From contig UQVH01000016.1 of the NCBI GenBank assembly GCA_900544535.1, positions 9,432-73,431 on the forward strand: DNA of 64,000 bases, in the 5' to 3' direction. The notes beneath the pieces were generated by a model that was given only the letters and a program-made list of their open reading frames with translations, had not been told where the DNA came from and searched no databases. Shown piece after piece: positions 41,570 through 49,703 of this stretch. The stretch comes from an uncultured Bacteroidales bacterium. GTDB taxonomy: Bacteria; Bacteroidota; Bacteroidia; Bacteroidales; Muribaculaceae. The translations under genes were made by a program, and so were the position numbers. Position 1 is the first letter of the stretch. Each line of letters starts with the position of its first letter.

Positions 41570-42452
41570 CAGTGAGCTGGTCGGGAGAGATGCGGATGAG
41601 TGTCAGCACCGGCATACCCTCGGAATCCTTCATGATGGCCTGGTCGGAGGAGGCACCTTCGACGCAGGTGGACACTTCTTCGAGAGCCACGAGGAATGAC
41701 TGTTCGGTGGCGATGTCGGGACAGGTCATGCGTGTCGTGGCCAGATCCTTGAACTCGATGCCGTCGCCTTTGTCGAGGTTGATGACAATGGCGCCGTTGA
41801 GTACGTTGCAGCCGGCGTTGCCATGAATCTTGCATTCATCCACGTCGATGACGACCTTGATGGCCGCCGAGGCCGGAACCGGAGTGCCCTTGATGGTGGT
41901 CACCTGCCAGGCGCCGTTGAGGAACGAGAGGTTGCGTTTGCGCAGTGTCATCAGCGCGCGGCCCGACTCGGAGTTGAGCGAGATACTGTTGTCGTCGATG
42001 ACACTGTAAGAGGCCACCTGATTGAGAGCCTGGTTGAAGGAATATTCATAAGGAGCGTCGGGACAGGCTTTGAGCGTGGAGATAAATTCGCCGTTGGGGT
42101 TCAGACGGTTGCCCCTGACGATCCACGAACCGTTGAGATAGTTGCAGCCGTTGAAGCCGATGACGAGGATTGCGGTCTTCGCATCGGGGATGGCCTTGAA
42201 GGTCAGTTCGGGATGATTTTCGCCGTTGACCTTGACCTGCTCGCCGTTGATGGTGGTGACGGACCAGCTGCCCATCAGGGGGGCAATCTGCTTTTCGTCG
42301 TACGACGATTCCGCCTGCTGTCCGCTGACAGCCGTTGTCTTTACATTAGCATTGTCACTTGCCACGGTAGTGCCGCTTTTTTTGAATACGCTGCAGCCCG
42401 TCATCAGGAGAGTAAGAGAGAGGGCAGTTGCAAATAGTGAAACAGATTTCAT
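41562..42452 (-). CDS. Lipoprotein with two META (HslJ-like) domains
   Basis: 296 residues. Lipobox LLMTGCS with Cys20. Two META domains in tandem: about 60-165 (GSWSVTTINGEQV, FNGCNYLNGSWIV) and about 180-290 (GAWQVTTIKGTPVP, GNAGCNVLNGAIV). Each carries the G(C)N core typical of the HslJ family, implicated in stress tolerance and drug resistance in Gram-negative bacteria, molecular role unclear. It is cotranscribed with the M24 peptidase. Confidence 0.88.
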   Translation of the reverse strand: MKSVSLFATALSLTLLMTGCSVFKKSGTTVASDNANVKTTAVSGQQAESSYDEKQIAPLMGSWSVTTINGEQVKVNGENHPELTFKAIPDAKTAILVIGFNGCNYLNGSWIVRGNRLNPNGEFISTLKACPDAPYEYSFNQALNQVASYSVIDDNSISLNSESGRALMTLRKRNLSFLNGAWQVTTIKGTPVPASAAIKVVIDVDECKIHGNAGCNVLNGAIVINLDKGDGIEFKDLATTRMTCPDIATEQSFLVALEEVSTCVEGASSDQAIMKDSEGMPVLTLIRISPDQLTDE

Positions 42453-42597
42453 GATTACGAATTTTTTAGAGGTTGAAATGGAAGACGGCGGACCTTTCCG
42501 GCCGCGAGTCCCGGATTTTTAGATTAAACATCTGAAAGCGGGACTTTGTGCGTCATCTCTGAAAAAAGAATTGCCGCGATGGGCGCCTAATAATCCA

Positions 42598-42628
42598 CAA
42601 AAGTAATCAATTTCCCCAAAATAAGCAA
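42598..42628 (-). promoter_or_regulatory. Promoter of the META-M24 unit
   Basis: On the minus strand TTG (42628-42626), 20 bp, TACTTTTG (42605-42598). The leader of about 140 nt contains a hairpin built on GTCCCG/CGGGAC (42508-42513 and 42539-42544). The 318-bp divergent gap 42453-42770 holds no gene. Confidence 0.65.
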
Positions 42629-42734
42629 CAGCACCGGTTATGGGGATATTCTGTAAAATCTATGCCGGGGTGGAATCTGTAAAAATGGTAGGAAGGTCCT
42701 ATGTAATGGTAGCGGTGGGAGTGGGATTTGTTGC

Positions 42735-42742
42735 TAATTTTG
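42735..42742 (+). promoter_or_regulatory. -7 box of the CMD-cupin gene
   Basis: TAATTTTG lies 28 bp before the ATG at 42771; a -33 element is not clear. Confidence 0.5.
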
Positions 42743-42770
42743 CAGTGAATAAATTATCCGTTCAGCTTTT

Positions 42771-43619
42771 ATGAATAAAATCATCTCTCTATTCATCTCA
42801 AGTCTCATCTTATCAAGCAGCAGTTTCATTATGGCACAAAGTAAAGAGGGTCCCGCAAGCCGCGGGGTCAAAATTGTCCAGACTGCGGGCCGCGATCAGC
42901 TCGGCGATTTCGCCCCTGAATTCGCCCGCGTCAACGATGACATTCTTTTCGGCGAGGTCTGGAGCCGCAACGACCTCCTGAGTCTGCGCGACCGCAGTCT
43001 CATCACAATCACTTCGCTCATCAGTCAGGGAATCACCGACAGTTCGCTGACCTATCATCTCCAGACGGCTAAGGCCAACGGCATCAGCCGCACTGAGATC
43101 GCGGAGACGATAACTCAGATCGCTTTCTATGCCGGATGGCCCAAGGCCTGGGCGGCTTTCCGTTTAGCTAAGGATGTATGGGCCGACGATATCAAGGGCG
43201 ACGACGCCAGGGCGGCTTTCGAACGCTCGATGATATTCCCGATCGGTCAGCCCAATCCGTTCAGCAAGTATTTTTCAGGCGCAAGCTACCTGGCTCAGAT
43301 CTCCGATTCGCAGGTGCCGTTTTTCAACGTGACTTTCGAACCGGGCTGCCGCAACAACTGGCATGTACACAAGGCAACTTCCGGCGGCGGTCAGATGCTT
43401 GTGGGCGTGGCCGGACGCGGATGGTATCAGGAAGAGGGCAAGGAGCCGGTTGAGATCCTTCCCGGAACCGTGGTGCATATCCCGGCAAATGTGAAGCACT
43501 GGCATGGTGCGGCGGCTGATTCATGGTTTGCTCACCTCGCTTTCGAAATACCCGGCGATAACGCTTCAAACGAGTGGCTGGAGCCTGTCTCGGACGAGGA
43601 TTACAGCAAGCTTCCATAA
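42771..43619 (+). CDS. Exported carboxymuconolactone decarboxylase-cupin fusion protein
   Basis: 282 residues. Signal peptide of about 22 residues (SLILSSSSFIMAQ). Residues about 35-135 form a CMD/AhpD-like alpha domain (FGEVWSRNDLLSLRDRSLITI, HLQTAKANGISRTEIAETI, QIAFYAGWPKAWAA) without the CxxC of AhpD, so the gamma-carboxymuconolactone decarboxylase type. Residues about 170-270 form a cupin with metal-binding His in NNWHVH and VKHWHGA. Such fusions occur in many gut Bacteroidetes with unknown substrates; an exported version suggests handling a small reactive or aromatic compound in the periplasm. Confidence 0.85.
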   Translation: MNKIISLFISSLILSSSSFIMAQSKEGPASRGVKIVQTAGRDQLGDFAPEFARVNDDILFGEVWSRNDLLSLRDRSLITITSLISQGITDSSLTYHLQTAKANGISRTEIAETITQIAFYAGWPKAWAAFRLAKDVWADDIKGDDARAAFERSMIFPIGQPNPFSKYFSGASYLAQISDSQVPFFNVTFEPGCRNNWHVHKATSGGGQMLVGVAGRGWYQEEGKEPVEILPGTVVHIPANVKHWHGAAADSWFAHLAFEIPGDNASNEWLEPVSDEDYSKLP

Positions 43620-43639
43620 GGTCTCAAAACTCAATATTT

Positions 43640-43721
43640 CCGGTAGGGACGCTTTTTAAAGCGTCCTCTTTTAGTATGATTACCAGTGGATTGCGGACGC
43701 TTTGAAAAGCGTCCCTACCGG
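43640..43721. repeat. REPIN-like paired-hairpin element B
   Basis: An 82-bp element with 13-bp perfect ends (CCGGTAGGGACGC at 43640-43652, inverted at 43709-43721). It contains two hairpins of 9-bp stems and 2-base loops: GGACGCTTT/AAAGCGTCC at 43647-43666 and at 43695-43714. It lies between convergent genes, 20 bp after the cupin stop and 7 bp before the stop of the LytTR gene, and may also terminate both transcripts. Its TAGGG...CCCTA plan is shared with element A. Confidence 0.85.
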
Positions 43722-43727
43722 CGTCGT

Positions 43728-44426
43728 TTACTCCTTGAGCCGTTCGACGAGGGCGGCGCTGTACTGGCGTCCGACCGGGACGGTGACGCCGCCGGAGAGG
43801 GTGACGCTCTGACGGGTGAAACTGCGGATCTTGTCGACCGCCACAATGAAGGAGCGGTGGATTCTAATGAAGCGCTTAGGCGGAAGCATGGCGCCGATAG
43901 ACTTGAGGATGACGCGCGAGAGGGTACATGAGCCGTCGGTGCGGAAAATCTTCGAGTAGCCTTCCATTGCCTCGATGTAGACGATGTCGGAGAGCGGGAT
44001 GGAGACGTTGTTGTATTCCTGCTTGACGACGATGCATTTGTCGGCCTTAAAATGCTCGTTGTAGTCAAGATGGCGGAGTGCCTTTTCCACGGCAAGACGG
44101 AAACGGTCGTAGGAGAAGGGTTTGTGGAGATAGTCGACGGCGTTGAGGTTGAAGCCGTCGAAAGCATAGTCGAGATAGGCGGTGGTGAATATGAAGCAGG
44201 CTTCCGGGGGCACCGAGGCCGCGATCTGAAGGCCGTTGACGCCTTCCATCTCCACATCAAGGAATGCCAGGTCGAAATCTCCTTTCTTGATTGCCGCAAG
44301 CCCTTCCTGTGGATCGGAATAGACCGAGAGGCTGATGTCGCCGAAACGTTCGCAGAATTTAGATATAATCTCCAGTGCAAGCGGTTCGTCGTCGATCGCT
44401 ATACATCTGAGTTTTTTCCCGTTCAT
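43728..44426 (-). CDS. LytTR-family response regulator
   Basis: 232 residues. Receiver domain 1-120 with DDEPLALEII at the acidic pocket, the phospho-Asp in LAFLDVEMEGVNG, Thr in FTTAYLDYA and Lys in YLHKPFSYDRF. The C-terminal LytTR DNA-binding domain (about 135-230) has IVYIEAMEGYSKIF, LPPKRFIRIHRSFIVAVDKI and the PVGRQY motif. Its start overlaps the stop of the kinase gene by 4 bases (ATGA), so the pair is translationally coupled. The regulon is unknown. Confidence 0.93.
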   Translation of the reverse strand: MNGKKLRCIAIDDEPLALEIISKFCERFGDISLSVYSDPQEGLAAIKKGDFDLAFLDVEMEGVNGLQIAASVPPEACFIFTTAYLDYAFDGFNLNAVDYLHKPFSYDRFRLAVEKALRHLDYNEHFKADKCIVVKQEYNNVSIPLSDIVYIEAMEGYSKIFRTDGSCTLSRVILKSIGAMLPPKRFIRIHRSFIVAVDKIRSFTRQSVTLSGGVTVPVGRQYSAALVERLKE

Positions 44427-45451
44427 GAGAGTCGGATTTTAAGATTGACAATGAACTTTCCGTCGCGTTCCTCCGTCAGCAGCTCCCATGCGTCGGGGAA
44501 GAGGCTCGTCAGTCGGCCGCGGCAGTTCTCCAGTCCTACCGGAGCCTCGCTACGGAATTCGTCGACACGCTTGACGATGTCGTTTTCAGTGTAAAATTCC
44601 AGCAATCCGTCTTTCAGAGTCAGGCGTATTCTGATCAGGCAGTCTCGGTGGGCGGACACACCGTATTTGAAGACATTTTCCAAAAAGGTCATCATGATCA
44701 TCGGCGGGATCGTGGCTTTTTCGTCGTCGACGTCGTGGCTCCACTCCACTTTCGTGTGGCTGTTGAGCCGCAGCGACTGGAGGTCGATGTAGTTGCCGAT
44801 ATAGCGGATTTCGTCGCCGATGGCCACGGTGTCGCGGTCGACTCCGGTGTAGGTATAGCGGACGAGCTCGATGAATTTCACAAAAGCTGTCTCGGCCCGT
44901 TCGGACGTTCCGATCAACAGGCTGTAAAGCGAGTTGAGAGTATTGAACAGAAAATGAGGATTGATCTGAGCCTTGTAGACGGCGAGCTGGGCGGTGTTTT
45001 TCTGCAGCTCAAACTCTTTTTTCAACATCAGTTGCTGGTAGAGCTCCTGGATGAAGGACATGGAGAGCGCATAGCCCATTACAAGCGAAAACATCAGCCA
45101 TACGCCGATCGCCTGGCTGTAATTGCGGATCTGATTGTAGAGCGCAGTCAGCGACTCGGCGTTGAACGTAACCTCCGGCAAGCGGTATTGCGTCAGGAAA
45201 TAGTTGCCGATAACCAGCACTATCAGAATCGCTGCGATCTGCCAGTATTTACGCTCGACAAAAAGTTTTGGAATGCGGAGCAGCCGTACGGCGAAATAGT
45301 CGGCATACAGACAGGCGATCAGCAGCCATGTGAATTGCGGCCAGTCAGAGAGCCAGTAGTAGGCGGGACTCAGCACGATGACCACGGGCATGAACACCAG
45401 ACAGAATATCAGGTCGATCAGCCGGTTTATCTTCTTCTCAAAAAATTTCAT
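44423..45451 (-). CDS. LytS-type sensor histidine kinase
   Basis: 342 residues from the ATG at 45451. Four N-terminal membrane helices (about 12-160), a coiled linker (YQQLMLKKEFELQKNTAQLA), then the His_kinase domain with the phospho-acceptor His in QINPHFLFNTLNSLYSLL and a GHKL ATPase domain with an N-box-like MIMMTFLENVFKYGV and GLENCRGRL. There is no large extracytoplasmic sensor, so it probably senses membrane state or a partner. It pairs with the adjacent LytTR regulator. Confidence 0.92.
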   Translation of the reverse strand: MKFFEKKINRLIDLIFCLVFMPVVIVLSPAYYWLSDWPQFTWLLIACLYADYFAVRLLRIPKLFVERKYWQIAAILIVLVIGNYFLTQYRLPEVTFNAESLTALYNQIRNYSQAIGVWLMFSLVMGYALSMSFIQELYQQLMLKKEFELQKNTAQLAVYKAQINPHFLFNTLNSLYSLLIGTSERAETAFVKFIELVRYTYTGVDRDTVAIGDEIRYIGNYIDLQSLRLNSHTKVEWSHDVDDEKATIPPMIMMTFLENVFKYGVSAHRDCLIRIRLTLKDGLLEFYTENDIVKRVDEFRSEAPVGLENCRGRLTSLFPDAWELLTEERDGKFIVNLKIRLS

Positions 45452-45595
45452 AGAGGCAAAGTTATGAAAAACGCCTGAAAACCGCACCATAAATATAAGG
45501 CCGATGGCAACTCAGGCCGGGATGAAAGTGCCATGAAGAAGGTCTAATTTTGTTTCTGCGGTGCAATATTCCGCGAAAATATAGTTTTATTTGTG

Positions 45596-45603
45596 TAATT
45601 TTG
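45596..45603 (+). promoter_or_regulatory. -7 box of the NamZ-kinase unit
   Basis: TAATTTTG; a second identical box lies at 45545-45552. The leader of about 100 nt contains CCCAGG pairing with CCTGGG, so it may be structured. Confidence 0.4.
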
Positions 45604-45712
45604 CAGTGGATCGTCATTGTAGAAACGCCCAGGCAATTGTTTTGTCGCTGACAGTGATGATTTCCTGCCTCGGACGGAAACCTGGGCCGTGGCGGAAACG
45701 TTATAAATAATC

Positions 45713-47032
45713 ATGAAAATGACCGGAATTCTATCAACCATCCTTTTGGCCGTGGCCGCTATCGGCTCCGGCTGTTCCGATAACCGTATTCAGACGGACG
45801 CTCAGCCGGAGTATGCCGACGAGGAGCATCCGCTGACGGCCCGCGTCAGTCCGACGGGTCCGGTGTTGCCCGGTATCACCGTTCTGCAGCGCGACGGCTT
45901 CCGCCAGCTCGACGGGATGCGCGTAGGTCTCATCACCAATCCGACGGGTGTCGACAACTCGCTCAACTCGACAATCGACATTCTCGCGGAAGCTCCGAAC
46001 GTAAGACTCACGGCTCTCTTTGCTCCCGAACACGGTGTCAGAGGCGATCATGTGGCCGGCGCCACAGTGACCAACAGTACCGATCCGAAGACCGGCGTCC
46101 CTGTGTATTCACTCCACGGAAAGAATCTGAAGCCGACACCTGAGATGCTGCAAAATGTCGATGTGCTCGTCTATGATATTCAGGATATCGGGACCCGCAG
46201 CTACACTTACATTTCCACAATGGGTCTCGCGATGGAAGCGGCGGCTCAGAACAACAAGAAATTCATGGTGCTCGACCGTCCGAATCCGCTCGGAGGCAAC
46301 AAGATGGAGGGGAACATCGCCGAACAGGGCTATTTCTCTTTCGTGAGCCGCTATCCGATTCCTTATATCTACGGCCTGACACCCGGAGAGTTGGCCCGCT
46401 ATCTCAATGGCGAGGGTCTGCTCAAGAGCGGGATGAAAGTCGATCTGACGGTGATTCCGATGACGGGGTGGCACCGCTCGATGACTTTTGCCGACACAGG
46501 GATGCCCTGGGTGCTTCCGTCGCCCCATATCCCCGATCCGTCTACGGTGCTGCTCTATCCGGCTACCGGTATAATGGGCGAGCTGGACTATGTGTCGATC
46601 GGAGTCGGTTACACGCTGCCGTTCAAGTTGGCCGGAGCTACATGGATCGACGCGCAGAAACTCTCGGACAGTCTGACAGCGCTTAAAATTCCGGGTGTGG
46701 AGTTCCGCCCTATACATTACAAGCCGTTCTATGCCATATTTAAGGGCGAGAATCTGCACGGTGTCGAAGTCTATGTGCGCGATGCTTCCGCTGCTCCTCT
46801 AACCCTGATACAGTTCTATATCATGCAGGAGCTTGCGGCGCTCTATCCGTCCCAAAAGGCGTTTTCAAAGGCTACTCCGGCCCGGCTCGCCATGTTCGAC
46901 AAGGTCTGCGGTTCGCCCAAAGTCCGTGAGCTTTTCGGCAAAAATTATAAGGTCAGGGACATGGAAGATTTCTGGAACAAGGACATCGAGGCTTTCAAGG
47001 CCCGTGCGGAAATCTATATGTTATATAAGTAA
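45713..47032 (+). CDS. DUF1343 (GH171, NamZ-like) exo-beta-N-acetylmuramidase lipoprotein
   Basis: 439 residues. Lipobox IGSGC with Cys21. The rest is one DUF1343 domain: GLITNPTGVDNSLNSTID, LFAPEHGVRGDHVAG, VYDIQDIGTRSYTYISTM, LDRPNPLGG, PYIYGLTPGELARYL, and a C-terminal half with GVEVYVRD. Characterised members (NamZ of Bacillus subtilis and Tannerella forsythia) release N-acetylmuramic acid from peptidoglycan fragments, the first step of cell-wall sugar salvage. The gene for a BadF-type sugar kinase follows 29 bp downstream, which agrees with this role. Confidence 0.9.
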   Translation: MKMTGILSTILLAVAAIGSGCSDNRIQTDAQPEYADEEHPLTARVSPTGPVLPGITVLQRDGFRQLDGMRVGLITNPTGVDNSLNSTIDILAEAPNVRLTALFAPEHGVRGDHVAGATVTNSTDPKTGVPVYSLHGKNLKPTPEMLQNVDVLVYDIQDIGTRSYTYISTMGLAMEAAAQNNKKFMVLDRPNPLGGNKMEGNIAEQGYFSFVSRYPIPYIYGLTPGELARYLNGEGLLKSGMKVDLTVIPMTGWHRSMTFADTGMPWVLPSPHIPDPSTVLLYPATGIMGELDYVSIGVGYTLPFKLAGATWIDAQKLSDSLTALKIPGVEFRPIHYKPFYAIFKGENLHGVEVYVRDASAAPLTLIQFYIMQELAALYPSQKAFSKATPARLAMFDKVCGSPKVRELFGKNYKVRDMEDFWNKDIEAFKARAEIYMLYK

Positions 47033-47061
47033 GCGCGTAGAAACCAATCAGACACAAAGCG

Positions 47062-47913
47062 ATGACAGTCATAGCTGACGCGGGAAGCACCAAAATCGAG
47101 TGGGCGCTTCTCGGCAAAGATTCACGGTGCAGGGTGCGCCTCTGTACCCATGGCTACAATGCGGCGCAATGCCATACCGACAGGCTCGTGGAGATCATAC
47201 GCGAGGATGCTCCTGCGCTCCTCGAAAGTGCCTCCGGCTGCTCGGCCGTATATTTCTATGGAGCGGGGTGCATCGGTGACCGTTGCGAGGATGTGGCCGG
47301 GGCCCTGAGACAGGTATTTTCGGCACAGACGGCTTATGTCGACAGCGATATGCTTGCCGCCGCACGCGCGCTGTGCGGTTCCGAGGCAGGGATTGCCTGC
47401 ATTCTCGGCACCGGCTCAAATTCGTGTCTCTACGACGGTGAGCGGATCACGGCCAACACTCCGCCGATGGGTTTCATCCTCGGCGATGAGGGAAGCGGGG
47501 CATCGTTGGGTAAATCTCTGTTGGGTAAAATTTTCAAGCGGCAGTTGCCTGACAGGGTCATCAAACTGTTTGCCCAGCTCTATCCTGAGGCCACAAAAGC
47601 GGAGGTTATCGCAAGAGTCTACCGCGGAGAGCGTCCGGGTGCTTATTTGGCATCATTCGCACCGTTTCTGAAAGAGAACATTGCCATTCCGGAAATCGAG
47701 GCCATTGTAATCGACGAATTTATCCGTTTTTTCAGGATGAATATTCTCAACTACGAGGGGGCCTTACAGCTTCCGGTTCATTTCATCGGTTCGGTCGCAC
47801 ACTATTTCGCCCCTCAACTCCGTCAGGCCACCTCGGCCTGCGGCTGCACCGTAGGCCGTATCGACCGCACACCGATGGACTCCCTCATCCGCTTCCACAG
47901 CGCTAAGGGATAG
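47062..47913 (+). CDS. BadF/BadG-type N-acetylhexosamine kinase
   Basis: 283 residues, cytoplasmic. ASKHA-fold kinase: phosphate-1 loop IADAGSTKIEWALL, phosphate-2 loop CILGTGSNSCLYDG, and a GFILGDEGSGASLGKSLL segment typical of N-acetylglucosamine/N-acetylmuramic acid kinases. Being next to a NamZ-like muramidase, phosphorylation of MurNAc or GlcNAc for peptidoglycan recycling is the likely function. No murQ-type etherase gene is next to it. The choice between MurNAc and GlcNAc cannot be made from sequence. Confidence 0.88.
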   Translation: MTVIADAGSTKIEWALLGKDSRCRVRLCTHGYNAAQCHTDRLVEIIREDAPALLESASGCSAVYFYGAGCIGDRCEDVAGALRQVFSAQTAYVDSDMLAAARALCGSEAGIACILGTGSNSCLYDGERITANTPPMGFILGDEGSGASLGKSLLGKIFKRQLPDRVIKLFAQLYPEATKAEVIARVYRGERPGAYLASFAPFLKENIAIPEIEAIVIDEFIRFFRMNILNYEGALQLPVHFIGSVAHYFAPQLRQATSACGCTVGRIDRTPMDSLIRFHSAKG

Positions 47914-47950
47914 ATAGTTATCTCTAAGAGAATCAGATTCATTTTGATCT

Positions 47951-47992
47951 ATTCGGTAGTTTGGCCGGATTGCATTCGGTAGTTTGGCCGGA
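47951..47992. repeat. Two 19-bp direct repeats between convergent genes
   Basis: ATTCGGTAGTTTGGCCGGA occurs at 47951-47969 and 47974-47992 (23-bp period). It lies between the stops of the kinase gene and the formyl-THF cyclo-ligase gene. Confidence 0.85.
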
Positions 47993-48001
47993 GGGATGGG
48001 G

Positions 48002-48559
48002 TCAGCGAGTGTATTTTTTGATGATGATGTGGTTGTTTTGGGTGATGACAACATCGACGCGGACGTCGTGTGGATCAGCGTCGATCTCATCGACAAGCTG
48101 AAAATCATAACCCACGCCGACCTTGCGCGCACGGCTTCCGGAAAGCAGACGGTCATAGTAACCTTTTCCGCGCCCCACGCGGTTGCCGCTGCGGTCATAG
48201 GCCACGGCGGGAACGACGATCAGTTCCATATCGTCGACCGACGAAGTGTCTGTTCCGGTCGGTTCCTCGATATGGAACGATCCGAGACTCAGGCGCGACT
48301 CGTCGTAGGGTAGAATTTCAAGATTGACTCCGTTGACACGCGGAAGATAGAAATGCTTGCGGTCGCACCACTTCTTTATGAACGAGTGTGTCGAAAGTTC
48401 GTCAGGAAGCGAGTGATACATCAGAATCCTGTCGGCAAGCATGAACTCGGCGGTCTTTTCGAGCAGGCTGAACACTTGTTCGGCGGCTGATATTTTCTCC
48501 TCGTCATTGAGAAGAGTCTTGCGGGCCCTGATCCGGCGTCTTATATCGTCTTTTTTCAT
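48002..48559 (-). CDS. 5-formyltetrahydrofolate cyclo-ligase
   Basis: 185 residues from the ATG at 48559 (MKKDDIRRRIRARK); the frame runs back to 48712 but would overlap the glycosyltransferase gene and has no similarity there. ATP-binding basic helix at the N-terminus, substrate region LMYHSLPDELST, and the Mg/ATP loop NRVGRGKGYYDRLL, all as in the family. It converts 5-formyl-THF to 5,10-methenyl-THF. It is the last gene of a minus-strand run. Confidence 0.93.
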   Translation of the reverse strand: MKKDDIRRRIRARKTLLNDEEKISAAEQVFSLLEKTAEFMLADRILMYHSLPDELSTHSFIKKWCDRKHFYLPRVNGVNLEILPYDESRLSLGSFHIEEPTGTDTSSVDDMELIVVPAVAYDRSGNRVGRGKGYYDRLLSGSRARKVGVGYDFQLVDEIDADPHDVRVDVVITQNNHIIIKKYTR

Positions 48560-48681
48560 AATCCCGATGGTTTTTATAATAGGTAGAGTAAGTATTTGAG
48601 AATAAAGTATCCAAGTCGTGGAACGGTGATACAATGCTAACCTACGGTGCGAACGTCGGCTTCTGCGTATCAAACGATGTC

Positions 48682-49563
48682 TTAATTGGCCGAGCAGCTT
48701 TCGGTAAGACACAGCGTTTTCAGAGGCGTTTCGCCCAGGAGAGCGGCCGCTTCGGAGAATGAGCTGTAATAAGAGCCATAGATTTTTGCAGTTCCGGCCA
48801 AAATAAACAGCTCTGTTGCAGCATCCCTTATGCCTTGCAGGTTACCGCGTTCTGCCTTTCGGGGCATCGTGACTACCCGATTTCCAAAGTACTGATGGAA
48901 TCTCTTTTTGGTAGCCGTGTCATCAGTGGCGAGATAGAATATTGTTTCAGGGTGCATTTCCAATTCCTGTTTCATCTGATTGATGAACAGTGAATCGGGA
49001 CTTTGTTTGATTGAGCGGGTGTTGTCTGTTCTGCGTATGTGGATGCCGACAGGTCTGCTACCCAGGCGTTCCCTGACACACTCTATCTCTTCACGGATTG
49101 AATCGGCCGGGCGGAAAAGACGTGGGTAAACTGACGGGAATGTATCATCCGGCTGAAAACGACATCCTGACGAGATGTATGGAATCTTGCCTTCTTTCAG
49201 CGATTTACGGCACAAACCCGTAATAGCCGGAGCATTGTCTTCATGCTCCGCGTCTATTTGTTTGTAGAGACCGTAACCCCAGTAGAGCGCCACCCCGAAA
49301 CGTCGTCCGGTGAGTTTCGTGATGTAAAGGTTCTTGCGTCGGGGGACAGAATAAAGCAAAAAATAGGAAAGGGATGACGGGTATACCATCTTCCCGTTTA
49401 ATTCAGCCGGCATCTCCAGTATATCTTCAAAGCGTGCGTCAAGTTCATAGTTGCGTGCCCATACGAAACGGTAATCTGACTTCAACTCTTTTGCTAATTC
49501 AAGCCCGCATACAATGCAACGCAGACGATTGGCTATGCCTCCGATCGGATTGAAGATTATCAT
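48682..49563 (-). CDS. Fucosyltransferase-like glycosyltransferase
   Basis: 293 residues. Begins MIIFNPIGGIANRLRCI, the GDP-sugar-binding loop typical of alpha-1,2/1,6-fucosyltransferase-like proteins, and carries the HxRR motif GIHIRRTDN near residue 180 and YLATDD in the C-terminal half. No signal peptide or membrane helix, so cytoplasmic. The acceptor is unknown; capsule, O-antigen or glycoprotein are options. Its AT-richer sequence and position between an S41 protease gene and the cyclo-ligase gene suggest later insertion. Confidence 0.75.
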   Translation of the reverse strand: MIIFNPIGGIANRLRCIVCGLELAKELKSDYRFVWARNYELDARFEDILEMPAELNGKMVYPSSLSYFLLYSVPRRKNLYITKLTGRRFGVALYWGYGLYKQIDAEHEDNAPAITGLCRKSLKEGKIPYISSGCRFQPDDTFPSVYPRLFRPADSIREEIECVRERLGSRPVGIHIRRTDNTRSIKQSPDSLFINQMKQELEMHPETIFYLATDDTATKKRFHQYFGNRVVTMPRKAERGNLQGIRDAATELFILAGTAKIYGSYYSSFSEAAALLGETPLKTLCLTESCSAN

Positions 49564-49703
49564 CTTAGAGAGTGTTTGTTTGGCGTTCTTGCAAAATTGG
49601 GCGAAAATTATAATTTTATAGTAAAGGTAGTAAGTAAATGTGCATTTTGCACAAATACTAACATTGCCTGCTATAAGAGGCTGTTGCCGATGACGGTGAA
49701 AGC

